Source: Lentzea sp.
Lineage (GTDB): Bacteria; Actinomycetota; Actinomycetes; Mycobacteriales; Pseudonocardiaceae
DNA: 7,304 nt
Reading direction: 5' to 3'
Assembly (NCBI GenBank): GCA_030146905.1
Contig: JASLAV010000551.1
Location: forward strand, 1-7,304
This document shows positions 1 to 5,908 of the stretch, one piece after another. The stretch's first letter is position 1. Every line of letters starts with the position of its first letter. A program made the translations under genes and the position numbers. Under the pieces are notes generated by a model. The model was not told the origin of the DNA and searched no databases. It was given only the letters and a program-made list of their open reading frames with translations.

Positions 1-920
1 TCGGCGTGCCGGTGCTGGAGCACCGCGCGCTCGTGTCGGAGCTCGCCGGCCTCGGCTACACGGACGTGTGGTCGGCCGAGACGACCGGCACCGACGCGTT
101 CACGCCACTGGCGCTGGCCGCCCAGTGGTCCTCAGAGCTGCGCTTCGGCACGGCGATCGCGCCCGTCTACACGCGCGGACCCGCCACGCTCGCGATGACC
201 GCGGCGACGCTCGCCGAGGTGACCGGCGGGCGGTTCGTGCTGGGCATCGGCTCGTCCTCGCCCGCGATCGTGCAGCGCTGGAACGCGATCCCGTTCGAGG
301 AGCCCTTCAAGCGGACCCGCGACACGCTGCGCTTCCTGAAGGCCGCTCTGGCCGGCGAGAAGGTCACCGCCGACTACGACACGTTCTCCGTGAAGGGCTT
401 CAAGCTGGAGCGCCCGCCGGTCGAGAAGGCGCCGATCATGCTCGCGGCACTCCGCCCGAACATGCTGCGCCTGGCCGGCCGGGAGGCCGACGGCGCGATC
501 ACGAACTGGCTCGCCGCCTCCGACGTGCCGCAGGTGCGCGCCGAGCTGGGTGAGGCCGAGCTCGCGGCGCGGATCTTCGTGTGCCCGACCGAGGACGCCG
601 ACGCCGCGCGGGCACTGGGGCGCATGCTGATCAGCACCTACCTGACCGTGCCCGCGTACGCGGCGTTCCACGACTGGCTGGGCCGCGGCGAGGCGCTGCG
701 CCCGATGCACGAGGCGTGGGCGGCGGGTGACCGCAAGGCGGCCTCCAAGGCGATCCCGGACGAGGTCGTGGACGCGCTCGTGGTGCACGGGTCGCTGGAC
801 GAGTGCCGTGCGCGCGTCGCCGAGTACCAGACCGCCGGCGTCGACACCCCGATCATCGCGCTGCTCCCGACCGGCGGCGACCAGCTCGCGCAGGTGCGCG
901 CGCTGGCTCCCCGGGGCTGA
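1..920 (+). CDS. LLM-class F420-dependent oxidoreductase (5' partial)
   Basis: The open frame runs in from the left edge (first complete codon at 3-5) and ends with TGA at 918-920. The GTG at 6 is internal, because the visible protein begins inside the first helix of the family fold (GLGYTDVWSAET) and lacks the usual first beta strand. Luciferase-like features include the segment VTGGRFVLGIGSSSP near residues 74-88, the following RWNAIPFEEPFKRTRDTLRF, and a C-terminal GSLDECRARVAEYQTAGVDT that resembles the end of many F420-dependent members. Such TIM-barrel enzymes transfer hydride between reduced F420 (or FMN) and small organic substrates in the cytoplasm. The substrate cannot be told from sequence, and F420 rather than FMN use is inferred from family resemblance and the actinobacterial setting. 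The next gene, a TetR regulator, starts 2 nt after the stop, so the two are probably co-transcribed. Confidence 0.88.
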   Translation, partial: GVPVLEHRALVSELAGLGYTDVWSAETTGTDAFTPLALAAQWSSELRFGTAIAPVYTRGPATLAMTAATLAEVTGGRFVLGIGSSSPAIVQRWNAIPFEEPFKRTRDTLRFLKAALAGEKVTADYDTFSVKGFKLERPPVEKAPIMLAALRPNMLRLAGREADGAITNWLAASDVPQVRAELGEAELAARIFVCPTEDADAARALGRMLISTYLTVPAYAAFHDWLGRGEALRPMHEAWAAGDRKAASKAIPDEVVDALVVHGSLDECRARVAEYQTAGVDTPIIALLPTGGDQLAQVRALAPRG

Positions 921-922
921 CG

Positions 923-1492
923 ATGCCGGGCGCGACCGAGCAGAAGATCATCGACGCGGCCGTGCGCCTGTTCGCGGCGCAGGGCTACGACGCGACGTCG
1001 GTCCAGGAGATCGTCGCGGCCGCCGAGGTGACCAAGGGCGCGCTCTACCACTACTTCCGCTCGAAGGACGACCTGCTCTTCGAGATCTACCGGCTGCTGA
1101 TCACGGCCCAGTCCGCCGACATGGACCGGATCATCGCCCTCGGCCTGCCCGCGGCCGACACGGTCCGCGAGATCCTGGTGTCGCTCGTCGTCTCGACCGC
1201 GGAACGGGTCGACGAGACGGCCGTGTTCGTCCGCGAGCTGCACCGGCTCGGCGAGGAGCGGATGACCGACTTCCGCGCCGAGCGGCGGCGCTACCACGAG
1301 ACGTTCCTCGCGGTGGTCGAGAAGGGCCAGGCGGACGGCGAGTTCAGCTCGGCCGTGCCGGCGGACACCGTGGTGCGGATCGCGGTGGGCGTCGTGAACC
1401 AGCTGCCCATGTGGTTCCGGCCGGACGGGGAGAAGACACCGGTCCGGCTGGCGGGCGAGATCGCGGACTTCGTGCTGGCCGGTCTGCGGTAA
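923..1492 (+). CDS. TetR/AcrR-family transcriptional regulator
   Basis: This is a 189-residue protein, a normal TetR length. The N-terminal DNA-binding domain is clear: ATEQKIIDAAVRLFAAQGYD (residues 4-23), then the helix-turn-helix TSVQEIVAAAEVTKGALYHYF (25-45) and RSKDDLLFEIY. The C-terminal ligand domain ends WFRPDGEKTPVRLAGEIADFVLAGL. That ending resembles KstR2-like regulators, which often respond to acyl-CoA type ligands; this similarity is from memory and the ligand is unknown. ATG at 923 is chosen because the TetR domain begins immediately after it and it lies 2 nt past the upstream stop. The Shine-Dalgarno sequence is weak (a CGGGG run about 9 nt upstream), which fits translational coupling to the oxidoreductase. 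The natural expectation is that it represses its own operon, including the oxidoreductase gene, whose promoter is outside the window. Confidence 0.9.
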   Translation: MPGATEQKIIDAAVRLFAAQGYDATSVQEIVAAAEVTKGALYHYFRSKDDLLFEIYRLLITAQSADMDRIIALGLPAADTVREILVSLVVSTAERVDETAVFVRELHRLGEERMTDFRAERRRYHETFLAVVEKGQADGEFSSAVPADTVVRIAVGVVNQLPMWFRPDGEKTPVRLAGEIADFVLAGLR

Positions 1493-1536
1493 CGGTGGGC
1501 GGCGGGAGATCGACTTCTCCGGTGAGGGGGTCTTCC

Positions 1537-2022
1537 ATGTCGCAGCAGCCACCCGAGTACGGCCTCGCGCCGTCGTTGCACGAGGTGTCCAGGACGCGGA
1601 AGGGCCCGTGGATCTTGTTCCTGGTCGTCGCGCTGGTGGCGATCGGCGGGGCGCTCTACGGCGGCCGCGCTGTCAGCGCGTTGCGCGAGAGCGTCAACGG
1701 CACCGCCCCCAGCAGCTACCGGGAGCCCCCACCGCCGCCCGACCCGGACATGCGGGTCGTGGTGTTCGAGGTGACCGGTCTGGGCAAAGCGTTCACCATC
1801 ACCGCCACGGCCGGTGCGTCCATCAAGAACGAGACGGCCGTGACGCTGCCGTGGAGGCACATCGTCCAGGTTCCGGTCGACGCACCGAAGACCGTGATGC
1901 TCGTGGCGGTGGCGGGCCCGGACGGCACAGAGGTGCACGGCAGGTACACGATCGACGGCACGGTCGTGCGCATGGGCAGCGCGTCCGGGCCCTACGGCGT
2001 CCTGACGATCACCGACTCCTGA
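1537..2022 (+). CDS. MmpS-like membrane-anchored protein
   Basis: This 161-residue protein has a short cytoplasmic N-terminus, one hydrophobic segment at about residues 24-43 (WILFLVVALVAIGGALY), a Pro-rich linker (PPPPPDPD, 64-71) and an exported beta-rich domain. The domain has the layout of MmpS transport accessory proteins: FEVTG followed by a strand pair, then LPWRH at 104-108, and a terminal strand region with DGTVV and SGPYGVLTI. In mycobacteria MmpS proteins assist MmpL (RND-type) lipid or siderophore exporters. No mmpL gene is next to it here, so its partner is unknown and the call is by fold resemblance only. A strong Shine-Dalgarno GAGGGGG (1524-1530) sits 6 nt before the ATG. The gap to the TetR gene is 44 bp, so read-through from that operon is possible. 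No lipobox Cys is visible. Confidence 0.68.
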   Translation: MSQQPPEYGLAPSLHEVSRTRKGPWILFLVVALVAIGGALYGGRAVSALRESVNGTAPSSYREPPPPPDPDMRVVVFEVTGLGKAFTITATAGASIKNETAVTLPWRHIVQVPVDAPKTVMLVAVAGPDGTEVHGRYTIDGTVVRMGSASGPYGVLTITDS

Positions 2023-2038
2023 GAGGTCCTCGCCGGAC

Positions 2039-2064
2039 AGCGGGACGCGCGACGGCGTCCCGCT
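2039..2064. terminator. Bidirectional hairpin terminator between convergent genes
   Basis: A perfect 10-bp inverted repeat (AGCGGGACGC / GCGTCCCGCT) surrounds a 6-nt loop (GCGACG). It lies between the converging MmpS-like and peroxiredoxin genes, and its right arm covers the first two bases of the peroxiredoxin stop codon (2063-2065). Neither strand has a U-tract after the stem, which is common for actinobacterial terminators. The position suggests it ends both transcripts. Confidence 0.65.
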
Positions 2065-2512
2065 AACGCTTGCGCAGCGCCGCCAGCGCCTTGTCGGCGT
2101 GCGAGTTCATCGAGAACTCGCTCCTGATCACCTCGACGATCTCGCGATCCGTGCCGATGACGAACGTGTGCCGCTTGAGCGGGGTCGGCCCGAACCGGCG
2201 CCGGACGCCGAACTGCTCCGCGACCTCGCCCCCGGCGTCCGACAGCAGCGGGTAGTCGAAGCCGTGCAGCTCGGCGAACTGCTTCTGCTTCGCCACGTCG
2301 TCCATGGAGATGCCGACCCGCTGGGCCCCCGCCTCGGCGAACTCGGCGGCGAGGTCGCGGAAGTGGCAGCTCTCCGCGGTGCAGCCGCGTGTCATCGCGC
2401 CGGGGTAGAAGAACAGCACGACGGGACCGTTCTCGAGCAGTTCGGAGAGCTTGCGGTCGGTGCCGTCCTGGTCGGGCAGCGTGAAGTCGGGGGCGTGGTC
2501 GCCGGGCTCCAT
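2063..2512 (-). CDS. bcp: Peroxiredoxin, BCP/PrxQ family
   Basis: This 149-residue protein has the usual PrxQ length. These cytoplasmic peroxidases reduce H2O2 and organic hydroperoxides and are recycled by thioredoxin or a similar donor. Visible hallmarks are PGDHAPDFTLPDQDG at the N-terminus, then FFYPGAMTRGCTAESCHFRD, with peroxidatic Cys44 preceded by Thr41 and a second Cys49 spaced as in atypical 2-Cys BCP proteins. A FDYPLLSD strand and KRHTFVIGTDREI follow. The overall sequence recalls mycobacterial BcpB, from memory. The start is the ATG at 2512-2510: the frame stays open upstream, but the family begins at MEPGDHAPDF and a GGAG Shine-Dalgarno (complement of 2517-2520) lies 4 nt before it. 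The gene is divergent from the LacI-type regulator, with 22 bp between starts, so its own promoter must lie inside the regulator's coding sequence. The terminator hairpin overlaps its TAG stop. Confidence 0.93.
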   Translation of the reverse strand: MEPGDHAPDFTLPDQDGTDRKLSELLENGPVVLFFYPGAMTRGCTAESCHFRDLAAEFAEAGAQRVGISMDDVAKQKQFAELHGFDYPLLSDAGGEVAEQFGVRRRFGPTPLKRHTFVIGTDREIVEVIRSEFSMNSHADKALAALRKR

Positions 2513-2522
2513 GGATCTCCAA

Positions 2523-2528
2523 TACGCT
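2523..2528 (+). promoter_or_regulatory. Putative -10 element for leaderless lacI-type gene
   Basis: TACGCT matches the actinobacterial -10 consensus TANNNT and is followed by exactly 6 nt (CGGGCC) before the GTG at 2535. That spacing places the transcription start at the start codon. No Shine-Dalgarno sequence precedes the GTG, which supports a leaderless mRNA. No clear -35 element is visible. The site lies within the 5' leader of the divergent peroxiredoxin gene. Confidence 0.55.
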
Positions 2529-2534
2529 CGGGCC

Positions 2535-3467
2535 GTGACCAGCATGTCCGACGTGGCCAAGGCCGCAGGGGTGTCCGCTGCGACCGTATCGCGTGCCCTG
2601 CGCGGCGAACCGGGCGTGTCCGAGGCCACGAGGCAGCACGTCAGCGAGGTCGCGCGGCGGATGAAGTACGCCATCGCGCGCGACGCCTCCTCACTGGCCG
2701 GCGGGCGCCGGTACGCGATCGCGGTGCTGACCTCCGAGGTCAACCCCGCCCTGGCGGGCGCGGAGGGCGCGCTGCGGCAGGCGGGGTACGACGTCCTGCT
2801 CTACGTCCTCGCCGACCGGGACGCACGCGCGAAGTTCTTCGACGAGCTGCCGCTGGGACGCAGGGTCGACGGCGTGCTGCTGCTGTCGATGTCCCTGTCC
2901 GGTGCCGAACAGGTGGCGCTGGAGTCGCTCGGGGTCCCGCACATCACGGTCGACGACACCGACCTCCGTCGCGCCCTGCGGACCGCCGTCGAGCACCTGC
3001 GCTCCCTCGGGCACCACGACGTGGCGCTGGTGCTGTCCGACGGGGTCGACGAGTCCTACGACGAGATCCTCGCCGCGGCCGGGCTGGAGGTCCGTCCCGA
3101 GTGGACCGTCTGGTGCTCGCCCACGGTCGACGGCGGCGAGCAGGTCGTGGACGTGCTGCTCGACGGCGAACGCCTGCCCACCGCGGTGATCAGCTCCAAC
3201 GGCGCGGCGGCACTGGGCATCTTCCTGCGCCTGCAACGCGACGGGCGGGCGGTGCCGGACGAGGTGTCGATCGTGTCGCTCGACGGGCAGGAGCTCACCC
3301 GCGTGGTCGGGCTGACCGCCGTCGAGGGTGCGGAGGAGGAACAGGGTCAGCGGGCGGTCGCCGACCTGTTCACGCTGATCAGGGGCGGGGAGATCGAGCA
3401 GGTCGACCACCCGGTGAGGCTGGTCGTGCGCAACTCGACGGGCCGGTCGCGCCACGCCCTAGGGTGA
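2535..3467 (+). CDS. LacI-family transcriptional regulator
   Basis: This 310-residue regulator starts at GTG 2535. The helix-turn-helix is unmistakable: MSDVAKAAGVSAATVSRALRG (residues 4-24), then EPGVSEATRQHVSEVARRMKY and a hinge region (ARDASSLAGGRR, 48-59). The periplasmic-binding-protein-like effector domain follows, with RVDGVLLLSMSLSGAEQVALE, EHLRSLGHHDVALVLSDG and VPDEVSIVSLDG. It is shorter than typical LacI proteins (about 330-345 residues). The usual region after the first effector strand is compressed, and the GFDD-like motif near the end reads SLDGQ. GTG 2535 is preferred over the in-frame ATG at 2544 because of the TANNNT-N6 leaderless layout; the ATG would shorten the protein by only 3 residues. 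The effector is probably a sugar, by family. Its position two genes before malQ suggests, but does not prove, control of alpha-glucan genes. Its stop overlaps the next promoter element. Confidence 0.9.
   Translation: MTSMSDVAKAAGVSAATVSRALRGEPGVSEATRQHVSEVARRMKYAIARDASSLAGGRRYAIAVLTSEVNPALAGAEGALRQAGYDVLLYVLADRDARAKFFDELPLGRRVDGVLLLSMSLSGAEQVALESLGVPHITVDDTDLRRALRTAVEHLRSLGHHDVALVLSDGVDESYDEILAAAGLEVRPEWTVWCSPTVDGGEQVVDVLLDGERLPTAVISSNGAAALGIFLRLQRDGRAVPDEVSIVSLDGQELTRVVGLTAVEGAEEEQGQRAVADLFTLIRGGEIEQVDHPVRLVVRNSTGRSRHALG
3460..3465 (+). promoter_or_regulatory. Putative -10 element for leaderless rid gene
   Basis: TAGGGT is followed by exactly 6 nt (GATCGC) before the ATG at 3472, the leaderless spacing. 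Its last base is the first base of the LacI gene's TGA stop. A TCGACG at 3435-3440 could be a poor -35 with a 19-nt spacer. No Shine-Dalgarno sequence is present before the ATG. Confidence 0.55.
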
Positions 3468-3471
3468 TCGC

Positions 3472-3897
3472 ATGCCCGCTGAAGAGCGCCTGACCGAGCT
3501 GCCCTCGCTGCCGACCACCCCCGGTTACGCGCACGCCGTGGCGGTCACCGGGAAGCTCGCGTTCGTCTCGGGACAGGTCGCGGTCGACGCCGGTGGGCGC
3601 GTGGTCGGCGTGGACGACCTGGCCACCCAGACGCGGCAGGCGATGAGCAATCTTCATCACGTCATTTCCGGGTTTGGCGCGGACTGGTCGGATGTCGTCA
3701 AGTTCACCTGGTTCGTTCTCGACGCGTCCGAGGTGCAGACCATTCGAGACGTGCGCGACGAAATCCTTCGTCCCGCACTCGGAGAAGTGCGCAACCCTGC
3801 CAGCACGCTGGTCCAGGTCGCGGCGTTGTTCGGGCCGGAATTCCTCGTCGAGGTAGAGGCCGTGGTGGCGATTCCCGATCAAGCATCGGATGTTTGA
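3472..3897 (+). CDS. RidA/YjgF/YER057c/UK114-superfamily protein lacking the RidA arginine
   Basis: This 141-residue protein matches the small trimeric Rid fold. It has FVSGQVAVDAGGRVVG (31-46), DDLATQTRQAMSNLHHVI (48-65), VVKFTWFVLD (75-84) and the C-terminal block VQVAALFGPEFLVEVEAVVAI. True RidA enzymes hydrolyse reactive 2-aminoacrylate and other enamines or imines to keto acids, and need an Arg in the PARSxVxV segment. Aligning NPASTLVQVAAL to that block puts Ser111 at the Arg position, as in the Rid4-Rid7 subfamilies, which lack imine deaminase activity. Arg107 lies nearby but four residues earlier. Its activity is therefore unknown. It starts 4 nt after the LacI-type gene and has its own leaderless promoter motif. 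From about 3646 onward its codons end in A or T more often than those of its neighbours. Confidence 0.87.
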   Translation: MPAEERLTELPSLPTTPGYAHAVAVTGKLAFVSGQVAVDAGGRVVGVDDLATQTRQAMSNLHHVISGFGADWSDVVKFTWFVLDASEVQTIRDVRDEILRPALGEVRNPASTLVQVAALFGPEFLVEVEAVVAIPDQASDV

Positions 3898-3989
3898 GGG
3901 AATTGACGCGGATTCGTTGTCCCGACTGGCCTGCGCCCATCGGGTGACCAGGGACCATTTGCTCTGGTAATGCCGTCCTCGCTGTGACA

Positions 3990-3995
3990 TAGGTT
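3990..3995 (+). promoter_or_regulatory. Putative -10 element for leaderless malQ
   Basis: TAGGTT is followed by exactly 6 nt (GTACTC) before the GTG at 4002, so transcription would begin at the start codon. No Shine-Dalgarno sequence precedes the GTG. At the expected -35 distance (around 3966-3972) only GGTAATG is seen, a poor match. The rest of the 104-bp rid-malQ gap shows no strong hairpin. Confidence 0.55.
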
Positions 3996-4001
3996 GTACT
4001 C

Positions 4002-5816
4002 GTGGACGACTTGCTGGTGCGATTGGCTGACGCTTGGGGCGTTGCTACTCGGTACGAGAACGCGGATCAGCAAGAGGTCGTGGTCGAGACAGAGGTCGTC
4101 GTCAAGATCCTCGCCCAGTTCGGCGTGGACGCGTCCACTGAGGACTCCACGGCCCGCGCGCTGGCCGAGGTCGAGCGGCGCAGGGCGGCCGAGGTGCTGC
4201 CGCCCACGATCGTCATCCGCGAGTACGAGACCTACGACCTGCGCGGTCCCGCGACCGTCGAGCTCGAGGACGGCACGTCGATCGCGGTCGACCGCCACCT
4301 CCCGGACAACCTCCCCCTCGGCTGGCACCGGATCGTCACGCCGGACCAGACCGTCACGCTCGCCGTCGCGCCCAGGAAGCTGCCGGACGTCCCGCGGACC
4401 TGGGGCTGGATGCTGCAGCTCTACGCGGCGCGGTCGAAGGACTCGTGGGGGATGGGCGACTTCGCCGACCTCGCCACGATCGCCCGGCGCAGCAGCCTGG
4501 AGCTCGACGCCGGGGTCGTGCTGGTCAACCCCGTGCAGGCGCCGAGCCTGACGCACCCGGTCGAGCGCTCGCCGTACTCGCCGACCAGCCGCCGGTTCGC
4601 GAACCCGCTCTACCTGCGCATCACCGACACGGCCGAGTTCCTGCAGGCCTGCCCGCGCACCCGCCAGCTCATCCGCGACCTGCGGCCGGAGAACCAGGAC
4701 CTGATCGACTACGACGCGATCTGGGACGCGAAGAGGCAGGCGCTCGAACTGCTCTTCCCCGGCGGCGACGTCGAGATGGACGCCGAACTGGAGAAGTTCG
4801 CGACCTACTGCGCGCTCGCCGAGGTCCACGGCCCCGACTGGCGCGAGTGGCCGGCGGACCGCGCGGAACCGTCACCCGAACGGGTTGCGTTCCACGCCTG
4901 GGTCCAGCACCTGTGCACCCGTCAGCTGCAGGACGTGCGGCTCGCCGCGCACGAGGCCGGCATGGCCGTCGGGGTCATCCACGACCTCCCGGTGGGCGTC
5001 GCCCCCGGCGGCGCGGACACGTTCGCGGACCCCGAGGCGTTCGCCATCGACGTCACGGTCGGCGCTCCGCCCGACGCGTTCAGCGCGGACGGTCAGGGCT
5101 GGGGCCTGCCGCCGTGGCGCCCCGACAAGCTCGTCGAGACCGGCTACCGCCCGTTCCGGCAGGTGCTGCGCAGCGTCCTCAAGCACGCGGACGGCATCCG
5201 CATCGACCACGTCGCCGGGTTGTGGCGGCTGTGGTGGATCCCGCCGGGCGAGCCGCCGTCGCGCGGCACCTACGTCTACTACGACGCCGACGCCATGCTG
5301 GGCGTCCTGGCGCTGGAGGCGTACCGGGCCGGCGCGGTCGTGGTGGGCGAGGACCTCGGCACGGTCGAGCCGGTCGTCACGAAGACCTTGCAGGAGAACG
5401 GCATGCTGACCAGTGCCGTCCTCTACTTCCAGCGCGACTACTACGCCGACGGCCACCCGCTGATCCCGCCGTCGCAGTGGAACCCGAACCAGATGGCCAG
5501 CATCTCCACGCACGACCTGCCGACCGCCGCGACGTTCTTCGCGGGGGAGGACGGCCCCGACTTCGACGAGCTGATGCGCCAGGAGGGCGTCGAGGCCGCG
5601 GACAGGGTCGAGGGCGCGCACGAACTGCTCGCGCAGGCACCCTGCGCGTTGGTCCTGACTTCACCTCAGGACGCTCTGCGTGAAACCCGGCAGCCCAACG
5701 TGCCGGGAACGATCGACGAGCACCCGAACTGGAGAATCCCCCTGCCGGTGTCCCTGGAGGACTTCTTCCCGCGCGTCAGGGAGATCACCAGGCCGCTCCG
5801 CAGCCGCGGAAGATGA
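4002..5816 (+). CDS. malQ: 4-alpha-glucanotransferase (amylomaltase, GH77)
   Basis: MalQ transfers maltosyl and longer alpha-1,4-glucan segments between malto-oligosaccharides in the cytoplasm, releasing glucose. The 604-residue protein has a helical N-terminus (LVRLADAWGVATRYENADQQ), a small beta region around 68-128, and the GH77 barrel from about residue 133. Catalytic motifs are present: RIDHVAGLWRLWWIP with nucleophile Asp402, VVGEDLGTVEP with acid/base Glu450, and ISTHDLPTAATFF with transition-state-stabilising Asp505. Substrate-site segments SPYSPTSRRFANPLYL (190-205) and QPNVPGTIDEHPNW (564-577) also fit. It is shorter than the roughly 690-725 residues of many bacterial MalQ proteins, but no key motif is missing. 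GTG 4002 fits both the conserved N-terminus and the leaderless promoter motif. It lies upstream of a small hypothetical gene and glgX, a glycogen and maltodextrin breakdown context. Confidence 0.95.
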   Translation: MDDLLVRLADAWGVATRYENADQQEVVVETEVVVKILAQFGVDASTEDSTARALAEVERRRAAEVLPPTIVIREYETYDLRGPATVELEDGTSIAVDRHLPDNLPLGWHRIVTPDQTVTLAVAPRKLPDVPRTWGWMLQLYAARSKDSWGMGDFADLATIARRSSLELDAGVVLVNPVQAPSLTHPVERSPYSPTSRRFANPLYLRITDTAEFLQACPRTRQLIRDLRPENQDLIDYDAIWDAKRQALELLFPGGDVEMDAELEKFATYCALAEVHGPDWREWPADRAEPSPERVAFHAWVQHLCTRQLQDVRLAAHEAGMAVGVIHDLPVGVAPGGADTFADPEAFAIDVTVGAPPDAFSADGQGWGLPPWRPDKLVETGYRPFRQVLRSVLKHADGIRIDHVAGLWRLWWIPPGEPPSRGTYVYYDADAMLGVLALEAYRAGAVVVGEDLGTVEPVVTKTLQENGMLTSAVLYFQRDYYADGHPLIPPSQWNPNQMASISTHDLPTAATFFAGEDGPDFDELMRQEGVEAADRVEGAHELLAQAPCALVLTSPQDALRETRQPNVPGTIDEHPNWRIPLPVSLEDFFPRVREITRPLRSRGR

Positions 5817-5852
5817 AACTTTTGCGTAACTGCAGGTCACGTGTCTGCGGAG

Positions 5853-5858
5853 TACTGT
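5853..5858 (+). promoter_or_regulatory. Putative -10 element upstream of the small hypothetical gene
   Basis: TACTGT fits TANNNT in the 92-bp gap after malQ and would start transcription near 5865, about 44 nt before the ATG at 5909. No good -35 is visible at the usual distance. The gap is somewhat AT-richer than the flanking genes just after the malQ stop, as expected of a promoter region. Confidence 0.4.
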
Positions 5859-5861
5859 GAG

Positions 5862-5877
5862 GCCGTCACCTGACGGC
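5862..5877. repeat. Perfect 7-bp inverted repeat, possible operator or leader hairpin
   Basis: GCCGTCA and TGACGGC are separated by CC, giving a 16-bp perfect dyad. It lies directly after the TACTGT hexamer, over the predicted transcription start of the small hypothetical gene. It could be a repressor operator or a short 5' leader hairpin. It could also be a weak terminator for malQ, 46 bp after its stop, though no T-run follows. Sequence alone does not decide. Confidence 0.4.
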
Positions 5878-5908
5878 GGACGACGAACGTTTTGGAGGTG
5901 GCGTCCGG

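Noticed and set aside
1505..1520. GGAGA-N6-TCTCC inverted repeat between the TetR and MmpS-like genes as a terminator
   Set aside because: A 5-bp stem without a T-run is too weak to call, and the flanking pairs do not extend it.
638..1552. Minus-strand open frame of 304 codons opposite the oxidoreductase and TetR genes
   Set aside because: Low-complexity Arg/Pro/His-rich translation antisense to two well-supported genes; a GC-driven shadow.
2513..2743. N-terminal extension of 77 residues on the peroxiredoxin
   Set aside because: The frame is open, but the extension is antisense to the LacI DNA-binding domain, and the conserved family start with a ribosome site fits the ATG at 2512.
2099..3493. 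Plus-strand open frame of 464 codons spanning the peroxiredoxin and LacI region
   Set aside because: It is in a different frame from the LacI gene, antisense to the peroxiredoxin, and very Arg-rich without any family motif.
3947..3968. ACCAG-N12-CTGGT inverted repeat upstream of malQ as an operator
   Set aside because: Only 5-bp arms with a 12-nt spacer, no central CG dyad as expected for LacI-family operators; easily chance.
3879..4829. Minus-strand open frame of 316 codons opposite the malQ 5' end
   Set aside because: It is antisense to a clear GH77 gene, has biased composition, no recognisable motif and no ribosome site, and crosses the rid-malQ promoter region.
5832..5848. GCAG-N9-CTGC dyad around a CACGTG core upstream of the small hypothetical gene
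   Set aside because: The core and arms have different centres of symmetry, so it is not a clean palindrome; not strong enough for an operator call.
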